DNA from: Syntrophaceae bacterium UBA7520
GTDB lineage: Bacteria; Desulfobacterota; Syntrophia; Syntrophales; Smithellaceae
Assembly: GCA_002478265.1 (NCBI GenBank)
Contig: DLNC01000003.1
Span: forward strand, 85,013-149,012
Reading direction: 5' to 3'
Length of the DNA: 64,000 nt
Part shown: piece by piece, positions 17,024 to 25,684 of the stretch
Position numbering within the stretch: the stretch's first letter is position 1
How the letters are laid out: every line of letters starts with the position of its first letter
Position numbers and translations under genes: made by a program
Notes under the pieces: model-generated
What the model was told of the DNA's origin: nothing
Database searches by the model: none
Seen by the model: the letters and a program-made list of their open reading frames with translations, nothing else

Positions 17024-17133
17024 GCAGGCGCCCTGAGAAGGCGGAAAGCAAAACTTTCTCGGGTAAATGACCTGCTTTTAACCAACCGGTAAGGCGCATC
17101 AACAGCGGAGAGAAAGAGCAATCCGCATTGATG
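17024..17133 (+). other. Structured 5' leader, unidentified
   Basis: Two hairpins can be drawn between the promoter and the lipoprotein start at 17212. The first is composite: GCAGG (17024-17028) with CCTGC (17071-17075), CCC (17031-17033) with GGG (17061-17063), and GAGAAG (17035-17040) with CTTTCTC (17054-17060), around a 13-base purine-rich loop. The second is CATCAA plus GCGGA (17097-17109) with TCCGC plus TTGATG (17122-17133). A roughly 190-base leader with this much pairing could be a regulatory RNA. I could not match it to a riboswitch class I know. Confidence 0.4.
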
Positions 17134-17211
17134 AAGGTAGTTGTCAATGTTTTTTCAAAAAAGATCAATTATTAAAACCACCAAATTTAAGCAGTAAAGG
17201 AGGATTGTTAG

Positions 17212-17793
17212 ATGTTTTGTAAGCAAAAGAGGAATTTTTCAAGGTTATTGATTATGGCCGTGCTTTTTCTTTCCGCCGGAATTTTGGCTCTTGCCGGTTG
17301 CGCGACCGCGCCCACACCAAAAACACTTAACCCAGACGTAAAGACTCCGCAGGTAGTTGTGAATCCGGAATCCATAACCCTGGGAGCCGCAAACCTTTTG
17401 GGCGCGAAAATTGTTTTTGAAGGTTCGGGTTTTAAACCCAATGATTCAGTTTTTATTACGTTATACGGCCCGAATGACACGCAGGCTGTTGTGGCCGACG
17501 GTAAAGTAGGCGCCGACGGAAAATTCACCGCCACGGTAGGAACGCTGGCCAAAGTCACCGCTATTTTGAAAGGCACGATAAGCGGTAAATACAAAGCAGA
17601 CGGCTCATATGACCAGTTTGTTGTCTTGACCCAGCCGCCCATTCCGGCAGGGATGTATACGGCAAAAGCCACCTCCATGCTGTCGGATAAAACAGCGGAA
17701 ACAAAGCTGGAAATCAGAGAAGCTTCTTTGGGCGACAGCCTGAAAGATTCGCTGGCTGGAATGCTGGGAAAAATTCAGGATAAACGTCCCTGA
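17212..17793 (+). CDS. Lipoprotein of unknown function (paralogue 2)
   Basis: The 193-residue precursor has a signal sequence ending in lipobox LAGC-A. The mature domain repeats the motif order of the protein at 11239: IVFEGSGFKPNDSVFITLYGP, GADGKFTATV, PPIPAGMYTAKATS and a short amphipathic C-terminal tail. It is clearly a paralogue, suggesting an Ig-like surface or periplasmic domain. The ATG at 17212 has GGAGGA 6-11 bases upstream. Unlike paralogue 1 it has a consensus -10 box, a long structured leader and a strong terminator, so it is likely separately and strongly regulated. Function unknown. Confidence 0.8.
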   Translation: MFCKQKRNFSRLLIMAVLFLSAGILALAGCATAPTPKTLNPDVKTPQVVVNPESITLGAANLLGAKIVFEGSGFKPNDSVFITLYGPNDTQAVVADGKVGADGKFTATVGTLAKVTAILKGTISGKYKADGSYDQFVVLTQPPIPAGMYTAKATSMLSDKTAETKLEIREASLGDSLKDSLAGMLGKIQDKRP

Positions 17794-17828
17794 GTCCGAA
17801 AAGTAAAACGAACGCTATAAGAAAAAGA

Positions 17829-17868
17829 AAACGCCATAGCGCAGGTTAATCCGCGCTATGGCGTTTTT
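17829..17868 (+). terminator. Rho-independent terminator of lipoprotein 2
   Basis: AAACGCCATAGCGC (17829-17842) pairs perfectly over 14 bp with GCGCTATGGCGTTT (17853-17866) around a 10-base loop and continues into TT. The A-run on the other side means it could also work on the minus strand. Confidence 0.9.
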
Positions 17869-17884
17869 AATTGGAACTACGGAC

Positions 17885-17930
17885 CTGACAAAAAGAAATT
17901 GCTTGCCGGCTTTTTATTGCCGGCAAGCAA
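17885..17930 (-). terminator. Rho-independent terminator of the minus-strand acyl-CoA synthetase gene
   Basis: TTGCTTGCCGGC (17899-17910) pairs perfectly with GCCGGCAAGCAA (17919-17930) around an 8-base loop. On the minus strand a T-rich tract follows (complement of 17890-17898). It lies 10 bases after the stop of the gene at 17941 and ends the long minus-strand catabolic block. Confidence 0.88.
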
Positions 17931-17940
17931 CAACAAAGAA

Positions 17941-19743
17941 CTAATCCTTATACATTGATTCAATCAGATCGCCATACTGGGCGTTGATGGATTTTCTTTT
18001 AACTTTCATGGTTGGCGTTACTTCACCATCCTCAGTATAGAGTTTCTTGTCCAGAATTCTGAATTTGCGTATATTTTCGACACGCGCCACCTGCTGGTTG
18101 ACTTTATCCACTTCCTTCTGAATAAGCTCGATAACTTCCGGTGTTTTGGTCATGCTGGCAAAAGTGGTAAACTGCACTTTGTTATCCTGGGCGTATTTGG
18201 TGACGTTTTCATCATCGATAACAATGATGGCCGTCAGATATTTTCGGCCGTCGCCGATAACCACGGCATCGTTAATATATGGAGAAAATTTAAGCAGATT
18301 TTCCAGATACTGCGGCGCGATGTTTTTGCCGCCGGCGGTGATAATCAAGTCCTTCTTCCGGTCGGTGATTTTAAGGTAGCCGTCTTCATCTATCACACCC
18401 ACGTCGCCGGTATGCATCCAGCCATCAATGAGAACTTCCTTGGTCGTCGCTTCATCCTTGTAATAACCCTTAAAAATGCCCGGATGCTTGACAATGATTT
18501 CGCCGTCCTCAGCAATCCTTACCTGCGTGCCCGGCAGCGCTTTGCCAACGGTTCCGACTTTATATTCCTGGATGCTCGACATATGCGTGATGCCGGTTGT
18601 CTCGGTCATACCGTAACCTTCACGAATGGGAATGCCGATACTCTGGAAAAATTTGATTACCTCGTGCGAAATAGGCGCCGCGCCGGAGGCGCCAATGCGC
18701 ACCCGGTCAAAACCAAGACGTTTCTTCAACTTGCGGAAAACTATAAAGTAAAAGAGGTGATAAGCCAGAGCCAGATACAGAGGAGCTCTGTTTCCCTTGA
18801 TTACTTTGTTGTTGTATTCCGTTCCGATTTTCACGGCGATATCGTAAAGTGTTCTTTTGAGCCATGTGGCATCGGCCATTTTCAGCACAATGCCGGAATA
18901 GTACTTTTCCCAGATACGCGGCACGGCGTGAAACAGCGTGGGCGATACCTCCATCATATCCGCCATAACCGTGTCCGTGTTTTCCGTAAAATTGACCGTG
19001 TGCCCCGTGGTCAGATGAAACATGATATCGTATATCTGCTCATAGACATGGTTAAGCGGCAGAAAAGAAATCGTTTCGTCATCTACGAAGGTTTCAATCA
19101 CCTGCTTGGCGGCCTGGGCAACCCACAGATAACCTTCATGCGCCAGTAACGCACCTTTGGGCATGCCGGTCGTGCCGGAAGTATAAATAATGCCGGCGAT
19201 ATCGTCAGGTTTTGCCTGAAGGGCGAGCTGCATAAAGAGATCCGGCTTTTCCTTGTCGATTTTCTTGCCCATCTCGAGCAGTTCGTCAAAACTCATGAAC
19301 ATCGGGTCTTTAAAATGTTTCAGGCCCTCCATCTCCCAACAAATAAGCTTTTTCAACAAGGGAGTCTGATCGCGGAAAGCCAGGGCCTTGTCCAGTTGTT
19401 CTTCATCTTCGCAGATATATACGACGGCGTCGGAGTGTTCGACGACATACTTACATTCCGGCACCGGATTGGTCGTATAAATGCCCACCCACGCGCCGCC
19501 TGCGCAAACCGCGCCAAGGGCGGAATAGAGCCACTCTGGCCTGTTTTCTCCGATGATCGCAACATGGTCGCGATATTTAACGCCCAGAGCGTTAAGCCCC
19601 AAGGCAACATACTTGACATTTTCCAGATATTCAGCCCAGGTTATATCATGCCAGATGCCGTAATCTTTTCTGCGCATGGCAACGCGTTTAGGTTGTCTTT
19701 GTGCTATATTCAATAACGCTTTGGGCAATGTGTCTATTGCCAT
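17941..19743 (-). CDS. AMP-forming long-chain acyl-CoA synthetase
   Basis: The 600-residue enzyme activates a carboxylic acid to its adenylate and then the CoA thioester. It shows the P-loop-like GIIYTSGTTGMPKGALLAH, the LPLNHVYEQIYD stretch, the adenine-binding REGYGMTETTG, and the hinge TGDVGVIDEDGYLKITDRKKDLIITAGGKNIAP. Length and the E-G-Y-G-M-T-E-T motif match the FadD15/ACSBG-like long-chain class. It has GGGAG before the ATG and lies 77 bases after livF on the same strand, so the transporter and the ligase may act in sequence on the same imported acid. Confidence 0.93.
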   Translation of the reverse strand: MAIDTLPKALLNIAQRQPKRVAMRRKDYGIWHDITWAEYLENVKYVALGLNALGVKYRDHVAIIGENRPEWLYSALGAVCAGGAWVGIYTTNPVPECKYVVEHSDAVVYICEDEEQLDKALAFRDQTPLLKKLICWEMEGLKHFKDPMFMSFDELLEMGKKIDKEKPDLFMQLALQAKPDDIAGIIYTSGTTGMPKGALLAHEGYLWVAQAAKQVIETFVDDETISFLPLNHVYEQIYDIMFHLTTGHTVNFTENTDTVMADMMEVSPTLFHAVPRIWEKYYSGIVLKMADATWLKRTLYDIAVKIGTEYNNKVIKGNRAPLYLALAYHLFYFIVFRKLKKRLGFDRVRIGASGAAPISHEVIKFFQSIGIPIREGYGMTETTGITHMSSIQEYKVGTVGKALPGTQVRIAEDGEIIVKHPGIFKGYYKDEATTKEVLIDGWMHTGDVGVIDEDGYLKITDRKKDLIITAGGKNIAPQYLENLLKFSPYINDAVVIGDGRKYLTAIIVIDDENVTKYAQDNKVQFTTFASMTKTPEVIELIQKEVDKVNQQVARVENIRKFRILDKKLYTEDGEVTPTMKVKRKSINAQYGDLIESMYKD

Positions 19744-19820
19744 TATTTAATCTCCCTTCAAAATCATTAATACAATTGCGGCGGACGATTTGCTTAAGAA
19801 ACTGCTTTGAAAAAGTCCTT

Positions 19821-20603
19821 CTAGCGAAACCGCACTTTTCTTCGATAGCGTTTATATCCTTTTACGGATTGCTCAGTGGCAATGCCGAGATAAAACTCTT
19901 TAATGTCCTCATCCTCGCGTAAAACCTGCGGCTTGTCCGCCCGCACAATTCTGCCGTTTTCCAAAAGATACGCGTAATTGGAATATTTAAGCGCCATGTT
20001 AACATTCTGCTCCACCAGGAAAATGGTCACGCCATCCTTCTGGTTGATATTACGGATAATACCGAATATTTCCTGCGTCAAAAGAGGCGAAAGCCCCAGC
20101 GAAGGTTCATCCAGCATCAGCAGCTTGGGACGGCTCATCAGCGCCCGGCCGATAGCCAGCATCTGCTGCTCACCACCACTCATTAAACCGGCCTGCTGTT
20201 TTACTCTTTCTTTGAGAATGGGAAAATGATGAAAAACATTTTCCAGATCGCTCTGGATGTTTTTTTTGTCTTTTCTCGTGTAGGCACCGATGGTTATATT
20301 TTCCAACACGGTCAGCTCGGGAAACACTTCACGTCCCTCGGGCACATAACTTATGCCCATTTTGACGATCTCATCAGTGTCTTTCCGGTCAATGCGCTCG
20401 CCCATGAATTCTATCGTGCCTTTTTCCGGCTGTTCTTCTTTTAAATCATACAAAAGACGCATGATCGTCTTCAGCGTTGTAGATTTCCCCGCGCCATTGG
20501 AACCTAAAAGGGCGACAATATCACCCTGCTTTATCTCGAAGGAAATACCGTGCAACGCCCGGATTAAATCGTACCATGTTTCAATATTTTTCACCTTGAG
20601 CAT
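19821..20603 (-). CDS. livF: Branched-chain-type ABC transporter ATP-binding protein LivF
   Basis: The 260-residue ATPase has Walker A GSNGAGKSTT, the signature MSGGEQQMLAIGRALMSRPKLLMLDEPS with Walker B, and the LivF-type ending FLVEQNVNMALKYSNYAYLLENGRIV. It powers uptake through LivHM. Its ATG shares one base with the stop codon of livG (TAATG), so the two ATPases are translationally coupled. The C terminus is about 20 residues longer and more basic than typical LivF. Confidence 0.95.
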   Translation of the reverse strand: MLKVKNIETWYDLIRALHGISFEIKQGDIVALLGSNGAGKSTTLKTIMRLLYDLKEEQPEKGTIEFMGERIDRKDTDEIVKMGISYVPEGREVFPELTVLENITIGAYTRKDKKNIQSDLENVFHHFPILKERVKQQAGLMSGGEQQMLAIGRALMSRPKLLMLDEPSLGLSPLLTQEIFGIIRNINQKDGVTIFLVEQNVNMALKYSNYAYLLENGRIVRADKPQVLREDEDIKEFYLGIATEQSVKGYKRYRRKVRFR

Positions 20604-21382
20604 TAGCTAACTTCCTCCTCTCCGAGATACGCCTTAATGACTTCAGTGTTTTTCTGCACTTCCTGCGGCGTTCCCAGCACTATTTTCTGCCCCTGGTTCA
20701 TGGCGAAAACACGATCGGATATGCCCATAATCATATTCATGTCATGCTCGATGAGCAAAATAGTCATTTGATAATCTTCGCGGATGTCTTTTATCCAAAT
20801 GGTCAGGTCGTCTTTTTCTTCCGTGTTCATGCCCGCGGACGGTTCGTCCAGAAGCATTACCTTCGGCTCCAGCGCGAGCGCGCGGCCCACTTCCACCAGT
20901 TTGCGCTTGCCGTAAGCAAGGTTGCCGACAAACTGGTCGCGCACGGACTGCAGTTCGAGAAAGTCGATAATTTTTTCCACTTTCTCTCTGTGTTCCAATT
21001 CCTCGCGGGCGGCCGGAGAATATTTGCTGAACATAAAAGCACCGCCGAAAATTCCCGTATTCATGTGAATGTGCCGGCCCAGCATGAGGTTGTCCATGAC
21101 GGTGGCGTTGGCAAAAAGCTCTATGTTCTGGAAGGTGCGCGCGATCCCCTTTTTGGCGACTCTGTCCGGAGTTTTGCCAACCATGTTTTCACCTTCCATT
21201 ATCACTTTGCCTGAATCGGGCTTATAGATGCCGCTGATCAAGTTAAAGATGGTTGTTTTCCCTGAACCGTTGGGGCCGATAATGGAGAAGATTTCATTCT
21301 TCTCGACGCCGAAGCTGATATTGTCCACCGCTTTTATGCCGCCGAAACTGATGCTTAAATTTTCTACAGTGAAATAACTCAT
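20603..21382 (-). CDS. livG: Branched-chain-type ABC transporter ATP-binding protein LivG
   Basis: The 259-residue ATPase has Walker A GPNGSGKTT, the LivG-type R-T-F-Q-N-I-E-L-F Q-loop region, a signature region that reads LAYGKRKLVEVGRALALEPKVMLLDEPSAGMN, and the end LLIEHDMNMIMGISDRVFAMNQGQKI. The signature has A-Y-G in place of the usual L-S-G-G, as is common in LivG. It pairs with LivF at 19821. Confidence 0.95.
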   Translation of the reverse strand: MSYFTVENLSISFGGIKAVDNISFGVEKNEIFSIIGPNGSGKTTIFNLISGIYKPDSGKVIMEGENMVGKTPDRVAKKGIARTFQNIELFANATVMDNLMLGRHIHMNTGIFGGAFMFSKYSPAAREELEHREKVEKIIDFLELQSVRDQFVGNLAYGKRKLVEVGRALALEPKVMLLDEPSAGMNTEEKDDLTIWIKDIREDYQMTILLIEHDMNMIMGISDRVFAMNQGQKIVLGTPQEVQKNTEVIKAYLGEEEVS

Positions 21383-21552
21383 GAAATATTATTCCTTCTT
21401 TCTCTAACGCTTTGCTTGAATTAACCTACATCTGTTTTTACACCAAATATATATTTTATATATTCGTTATTTCTTATTTATTGGCTTCTCGGTTTGCAGG
21501 GGCGAGAAGAATTAAATTTCCCCTCGCCCTTGCAAACATGTTTCATATTTTT

Positions 21553-22761
21553 CTATTTCTTTTTGTCAAGTTCCAAAGGCAACTCGTTAACCGTCCAATC
21601 CTGAACCACAATCACTTCTCCCTTGGGGCCGCACTGCCAGATGCGCAGTTCGCGGGGGGGGCGATGATTTGTAGCCGTCCATTTTATTTTGGGACCCATT
21701 CCCTGGAAGGTAAGGTTATTCAGCTGGTTTGCCACAGCTTCCGTGCTCAGATTTCTTCCGGTTCTTTTCAGAGCTTCCACCAGAGGTTCGGCCACAACGA
21801 TACCGGCCGCAAAGAATATACCCCATCTTTCCTGAGGATAAAGTCTTTTTGCCGCGTCGGCGTATTTCTTGACGATCGGTATATTATAGTTGAAAATATC
21901 TTCCGTGAACGCGCTCGTCATGACGCCTTCTTTTGCCCATAACCCGTCCGTTATCATATTCATCAAAACATAATCGGTGAGGTTATAGGAATGAATCCAC
22001 TGCGGATGGAAACCAACGGAAACAGCGGTACGCAGGGCAATGGCCGCCTGGGTGGGCGCCACCATGCCAATGACCGCTTCCGCGCCGGAGGCTTTGAGAC
22101 GTGCTACCTGGGAGGACAAATCTCTTTCAATCGGCTCAACGGGAACAGCGGCAACCAAATCCATCCCGTATGTTTTCAGGCGTTTCTTTATTCCCACCAT
22201 GGCATCCGCGCCCCAGTCATCATTCTGGTACAGATAGGCGATCTTCTTGAATTTCTTTTTTTCTACGAGAAACTTCGCAATGATGCTGCCGTCATCTTCA
22301 TACAGAACCCATACACCCCAAAGATAGGGATTGAAAGGATCATAAAAACCTTTCGCGCCTGTGCAAACCGACGTCCAGATAATCTTTTTCTGCCTGAGAT
22401 AATCCCGCACGGCCAGGCCGGGAGCCGTACCGACACCACCAACAAAAGCAAAGACACCCTGGCGATCCACCAAGTCTCTTACGGCGGCCATCGTCTGGGA
22501 AGGATTGTACTGGTCATCACGGATGAAATAGCGGATTTTTCTGCCGTGTATTCCACCTTCCTCATTGACCAAATCAAAGATTACTCTGGTGCCGCGCGCG
22601 ACAGCTCCCCACGGAGCGGCCGGACCCGTCTGCGGACCCCACTGGCCAATTCTAATTTCTTTGTCATCAAATCCCGCTTTCTGCGCCCACCCGGCAAAAG
22701 ACATCAGAAAAACAGCGCAGAATACAACGAACATTACCAAAATGACTTTGTTTAAACGCAT
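21553..22761 (-). CDS. Branched-chain-type ABC transporter solute-binding protein
   Basis: The ~402-residue protein has a signal peptide ending near AGWAQ and the LivK-type fold: EIRIGQWGPQTGPAAPWGAVARG, LVNEEGGIHGRKIRYFIRDDQYNPSQTMAAVRDLVDRQGVFAF. Two Met codons are possible; the second (22761) has better spacing (8 bases) from AAGGGG than the first (22767). It is a close paralogue of the orphan binding protein at 13134. It sits between livG and the livH/livM permease genes, so it is the dedicated periplasmic receptor. The ligand is unknown; the surrounding acyl-CoA ligases favour a small organic acid over an amino acid. Confidence 0.9.
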   Translation of the reverse strand: MRLNKVILVMFVVFCAVFLMSFAGWAQKAGFDDKEIRIGQWGPQTGPAAPWGAVARGTRVIFDLVNEEGGIHGRKIRYFIRDDQYNPSQTMAAVRDLVDRQGVFAFVGGVGTAPGLAVRDYLRQKKIIWTSVCTGAKGFYDPFNPYLWGVWVLYEDDGSIIAKFLVEKKKFKKIAYLYQNDDWGADAMVGIKKRLKTYGMDLVAAVPVEPIERDLSSQVARLKASGAEAVIGMVAPTQAAIALRTAVSVGFHPQWIHSYNLTDYVLMNMITDGLWAKEGVMTSAFTEDIFNYNIPIVKKYADAAKRLYPQERWGIFFAAGIVVAEPLVEALKRTGRNLSTEAVANQLNNLTFQGMGPKIKWTATNHRPPRELRIWQCGPKGEVIVVQDWTVNELPLELDKKK

Positions 22762-22863
22762 AAACATTTCCCCTTTCTTGAAAACTTTCTGTTTAACCCA
22801 TAATAACTTCTAACTACCCTATCGCTTTAATATAAAAAAATTTATTCTAATTTTTCTATATGA

Positions 22864-23343
22864 TCAGCTTTTATACCAACTTCCTTTTTCTTTCATAAAA
22901 ACAAACCCGATATTTATATCCGAATATGACTTTGTATCCTGATTAAGAAAAGTAACTTCCACCTCCACCTGGGCAAACTTCTCCACCAGAGGAAATCTAT
23001 CAATGTCTTCATTATCCTGAATGTAACTGACCGCGATAATCCGGTAATCAGTAACGCGATCCGGGGAGTTTTTGGCCTGGGCAAGATATTCATTGTAAGT
23101 GTGGGAGCGGGCATAGTTTGAAGAAGAAGCAAAACAGTTATAAACCGCGGGATAATCTCTGCGGACTTCGGCATCCAAAAACTCGCGCGCGGCTTTCAGC
23201 ACGGCCTGTTTTTCGCGCTCGTGGGCAAAGGGCACATACCAACCCTTGTATACAAAAAACGCTCCGGGCAAAATAAGCGCCAGGCAAACAACCGCAATCA
23301 GCAATTGTTTCCTTTTTTTTATTAAATCTACCTTTTTTATCAT
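22864..23343 (-). CDS. Small membrane-anchored protein of unknown function
   Basis: This 159-residue protein has a basic N terminus, one hydrophobic segment (LLIAVVCLALILPGAFFVYKGW, inside residues 14-35) and a soluble domain outside. The domain begins with a helix (VLKAAREFLDAEVRRDYPAVYNCF) and then beta-strand sequences ending in VFMKEKGSWYKS, an order seen in NTF2-like/SnoaL-type domains. It lies inside the liv cluster, 9 bases after livH, so it is probably co-translated with the transporter, though such a gene is not a normal part of liv operons. No function can be assigned. Confidence 0.7.
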   Translation of the reverse strand: MIKKVDLIKKRKQLLIAVVCLALILPGAFFVYKGWYVPFAHEREKQAVLKAAREFLDAEVRRDYPAVYNCFASSSNYARSHTYNEYLAQAKNSPDRVTDYRIIAVSYIQDNEDIDRFPLVEKFAQVEVEVTFLNQDTKSYSDINIGFVFMKEKGSWYKS

Positions 23344-23352
23344 CTACTGCAA

Positions 23353-24228
23353 CTACACTTTTTTAACCCAATGTTTGGCGAACAGACCGCTGGGACGAAT
23401 ACACAGAACCAACACGATAACGACAAAAGCCGTTATCGGCTTCCAAGCGGGCAGGAGATAGCCGAAAAAGTTTTCGATCAGGCCCATGATAAAACCACCG
23501 ATCAACACTCCGGGGATGCTCATCAGGCCGCCCAGCACTGCGGAGGCGAAAGCGCGTAGAAACGATTCCATCATGAATCCGGGGTCAAGAATGTTCTTGG
23601 CGGACAAAAGCATTGCCGCTACCGCCCCGATAATGGAGCTGAACGCCCAGGAAAAGGCAAAAACACGGTCTGTCTTTATTCCCATTATTTTTGCGGCGTG
23701 CTTATTCTGCTGAGTCGCGCGCATGGCCGTTCCTAACTTTGTGTGCTGAAAGAAGAAATATAAAAATACCATCACGACAGCAGCAGCAACAAAAACAGCT
23801 ATAGCCCATTCGCTGATGATAAAACCGGGAATCGGCTCATGAGTGACCTTGTAGGAAAAAGGAATGTTGAATTGTTTCTGCTCCGCGCCCCATTTCCAGC
23901 TGGCCAAGCCCATGAGCAGCATTTGCGCCCCAATCGTGATGACAATCAGTCCCAGCAGCGTCGGGTTTTTAGCCGGCCGCAGGAAGAAATATTCAATAGC
24001 GACACCAAGAATAGCCACAAAAATCAGCGCAACAACAAAGGCGACCCAAAAACTATACCCGTAAAATACCATAACATGGTAGGCGACAAATGTGGACACC
24101 ATGGCTGTTTCACCAGCGGCAAAATTAAGCACTTCTGAAGTCTTGTAGATGATAACAACCGCCAACCCAAAAAGACCATAGCAGGCGCCCATGGCCAACC
24201 CATCAATTAACAACTGTCCTAACGGCAT
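23353..24228 (-). CDS. livH: Branched-chain-type ABC transporter permease LivH
   Basis: The 291-residue permease has about eight hydrophobic segments and typical LivH blocks: LLIDGLAMGACYGLFGLAVVIIYKTSEVLNFAAGE at the start, GTAMRATQQNKHAAKIMGIKTDRVFAFSWAFSSIIGAVAAML, and ASAVLGGLMSIPGVLIGGFIMGLIENFFG. It forms the inner-membrane channel with LivM. AAGGA lies before the ATG. Its gene is 121 bases downstream of livM. Confidence 0.95.
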   Translation of the reverse strand: MPLGQLLIDGLAMGACYGLFGLAVVIIYKTSEVLNFAAGETAMVSTFVAYHVMVFYGYSFWVAFVVALIFVAILGVAIEYFFLRPAKNPTLLGLIVITIGAQMLLMGLASWKWGAEQKQFNIPFSYKVTHEPIPGFIISEWAIAVFVAAAVVMVFLYFFFQHTKLGTAMRATQQNKHAAKIMGIKTDRVFAFSWAFSSIIGAVAAMLLSAKNILDPGFMMESFLRAFASAVLGGLMSIPGVLIGGFIMGLIENFFGYLLPAWKPITAFVVIVLVLCIRPSGLFAKHWVKKV

Positions 24229-24349
24229 ATCCTTAATTACCTCTGCTTTCCTTTTCCTATTTTTCCAGCACGCCTTTTCGTATTTAGCAAAACATCAACA
24301 AAAACATGCTTGATTTATTTTATTTTGCACAGACCTTCTTAAAAAATAA

Positions 24350-25420
24350 TTAAAAAGGCCATGTCTTCCAATACTTCTTTATTCTTATCCACGCTCCGAA
24401 TAGACCCAGCGGCTCAAAAAGCATAATGCCGATCATGACCAGACCCAGGGCGATATAATTAAAATTATCCATACCGGTGATCGTCATCCATCTTTCGGAG
24501 AAAGAGAGAAACAACGGTCCGATGAACGGCGCTTCATCGACATTTTTAAAGAGGTCATACATCAGATAAGTAATCAGCGCCGCGCCGGATATGGAACCCA
24601 TGACGGAACCGAGTCCGCCGACAACAATCATGACGATGAAAATAATCGAAAGAATAAGATTAAAGGTGAACGGATCAAAGAATCCCAGAACAAAAGCGAA
24701 AAGCCCGCCGGCGATGCCCGCGTAAAAGGCGCTGACCGCAAATGAAAGAGTTTTATAAATGGTCAGGTTGATGCCTATCACCTCGGCCGCAATATCGCTG
24801 TCACGAATCGCAACAAATGCCCGGCCTGGTTTTGTCTTTAAAATATTTATCGCGAACAAAACCATCACTATCGTGAAACCCAAAACAAGATAATATTTTT
24901 GCGTAACCGTAGAGATGACAAAATTAAGACCCAGCTGCTTAATTCCCAAATCCAGTTCAGGCGCTATCAGGCCCTGGCGCCCGCCAAATATTTCGGTGTG
25001 TCCGATAACATGCATGATGGCCAGACCGAAAGCAAGCGTGGCAATGGTGAGATACGGTCCTTCCAAGCGCAACGCGGGCAGACCCAAAATAAAACCAAAA
25101 AAAGCCGCGATAAAAGCGGCGGCAATGATGGCAACAAAAAAAGGAACCTGCAGATGGGTCATCAAAAGGACTGTGGCATAAGCGCCAATGGCAAAGAACC
25201 CCGCATGTCCCAGCGAGATCTGTCCCGTGGAGCCAACCAGAATATTCAGCCCCACCGAGACGATCACATAAACCATGATCAGGCTCATGAGGTATATAGA
25301 ATAATCTGATGTGTAAAGAGGGAAGGTAAAAAGAGCCAGTAAAAAAATTATCGACCAAAAAAGAATTGTTCCGCTTTTGAAGAGTTCAATGTCTTCATAA
25401 TACGACCGCTTCATGTCCAT
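24350..25420 (-). CDS. livM: Branched-chain-type ABC transporter permease LivM
   Basis: The 356-residue protein has the LivM blocks VGLNILVGSTGQISLGHAGFFAIGAYA, GLPALRLEGPYLTIATLAFGLA, GRAFVAIRDSDIAAEVIGIN and VVGGLGSVMGSISGA. It is a multi-spanning inner-membrane permease partner of LivH. It appears to be the first gene of its own transcript: a terminator lies upstream at 25602-25652 and a palindrome at 25486-25499 sits 66 bases before the ATG. Confidence 0.95.
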   Translation of the reverse strand: MDMKRSYYEDIELFKSGTILFWSIIFLLALFTFPLYTSDYSIYLMSLIMVYVIVSVGLNILVGSTGQISLGHAGFFAIGAYATVLLMTHLQVPFFVAIIAAAFIAAFFGFILGLPALRLEGPYLTIATLAFGLAIMHVIGHTEIFGGRQGLIAPELDLGIKQLGLNFVISTVTQKYYLVLGFTIVMVLFAINILKTKPGRAFVAIRDSDIAAEVIGINLTIYKTLSFAVSAFYAGIAGGLFAFVLGFFDPFTFNLILSIIFIVMIVVGGLGSVMGSISGAALITYLMYDLFKNVDEAPFIGPLFLSFSERWMTITGMDNFNYIALGLVMIGIMLFEPLGLFGAWIRIKKYWKTWPF

Positions 25421-25485
25421 GGGAATTTTGTACTCCTAAATTTTTCGGAAACTACCAGAAATGATATGTACTCCGTTTTTCAAGT

Positions 25486-25499
25486 TGCTGTATACAGCA
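25486..25499. promoter_or_regulatory. Candidate operator upstream of livM
   Basis: TGCTGTATACAGCA is a perfect 14-bp palindrome with core TGTATACA, the kind of site bound by FCD-type GntR repressors. It lies in the livM promoter region between the terminator and the livM start. No GntR gene is in the window. Confidence 0.45.
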
Positions 25500-25601
25500 G
25501 GTGCACTTTGCCAGTCAAGGTAAAGTTTTTAAAAAATTTTTACTATGTAAATATTATGAATAATATTAAGCAAATAAATAGTTTTCCTATAAAAAAATCT
25601 C

Positions 25602-25652
25602 AAAAAAACAGCCAGATAAATAAATGATTTGATCCATTTCATCCGGCCGTTT
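25602..25652 (-). terminator. Rho-independent terminator of the HpaB-like gene
   Basis: AAACAGCCAGAT (25606-25617) pairs with ATCCGGCCGTTT (25641-25652) with two mismatches. In the minus direction it is followed by seven T (complement of 25602-25608). It separates the acid-activation genes upstream from the liv genes. Confidence 0.7.
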
Positions 25653-25684
25653 TTTTGCACAAAAATTATACTTAACATCTGCGG

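Noticed and set aside
17024..17133. Assigning the leader to a c-di-GMP, cobalamin or SAM riboswitch
   Set aside because: The conserved core sequences of those classes are not present.
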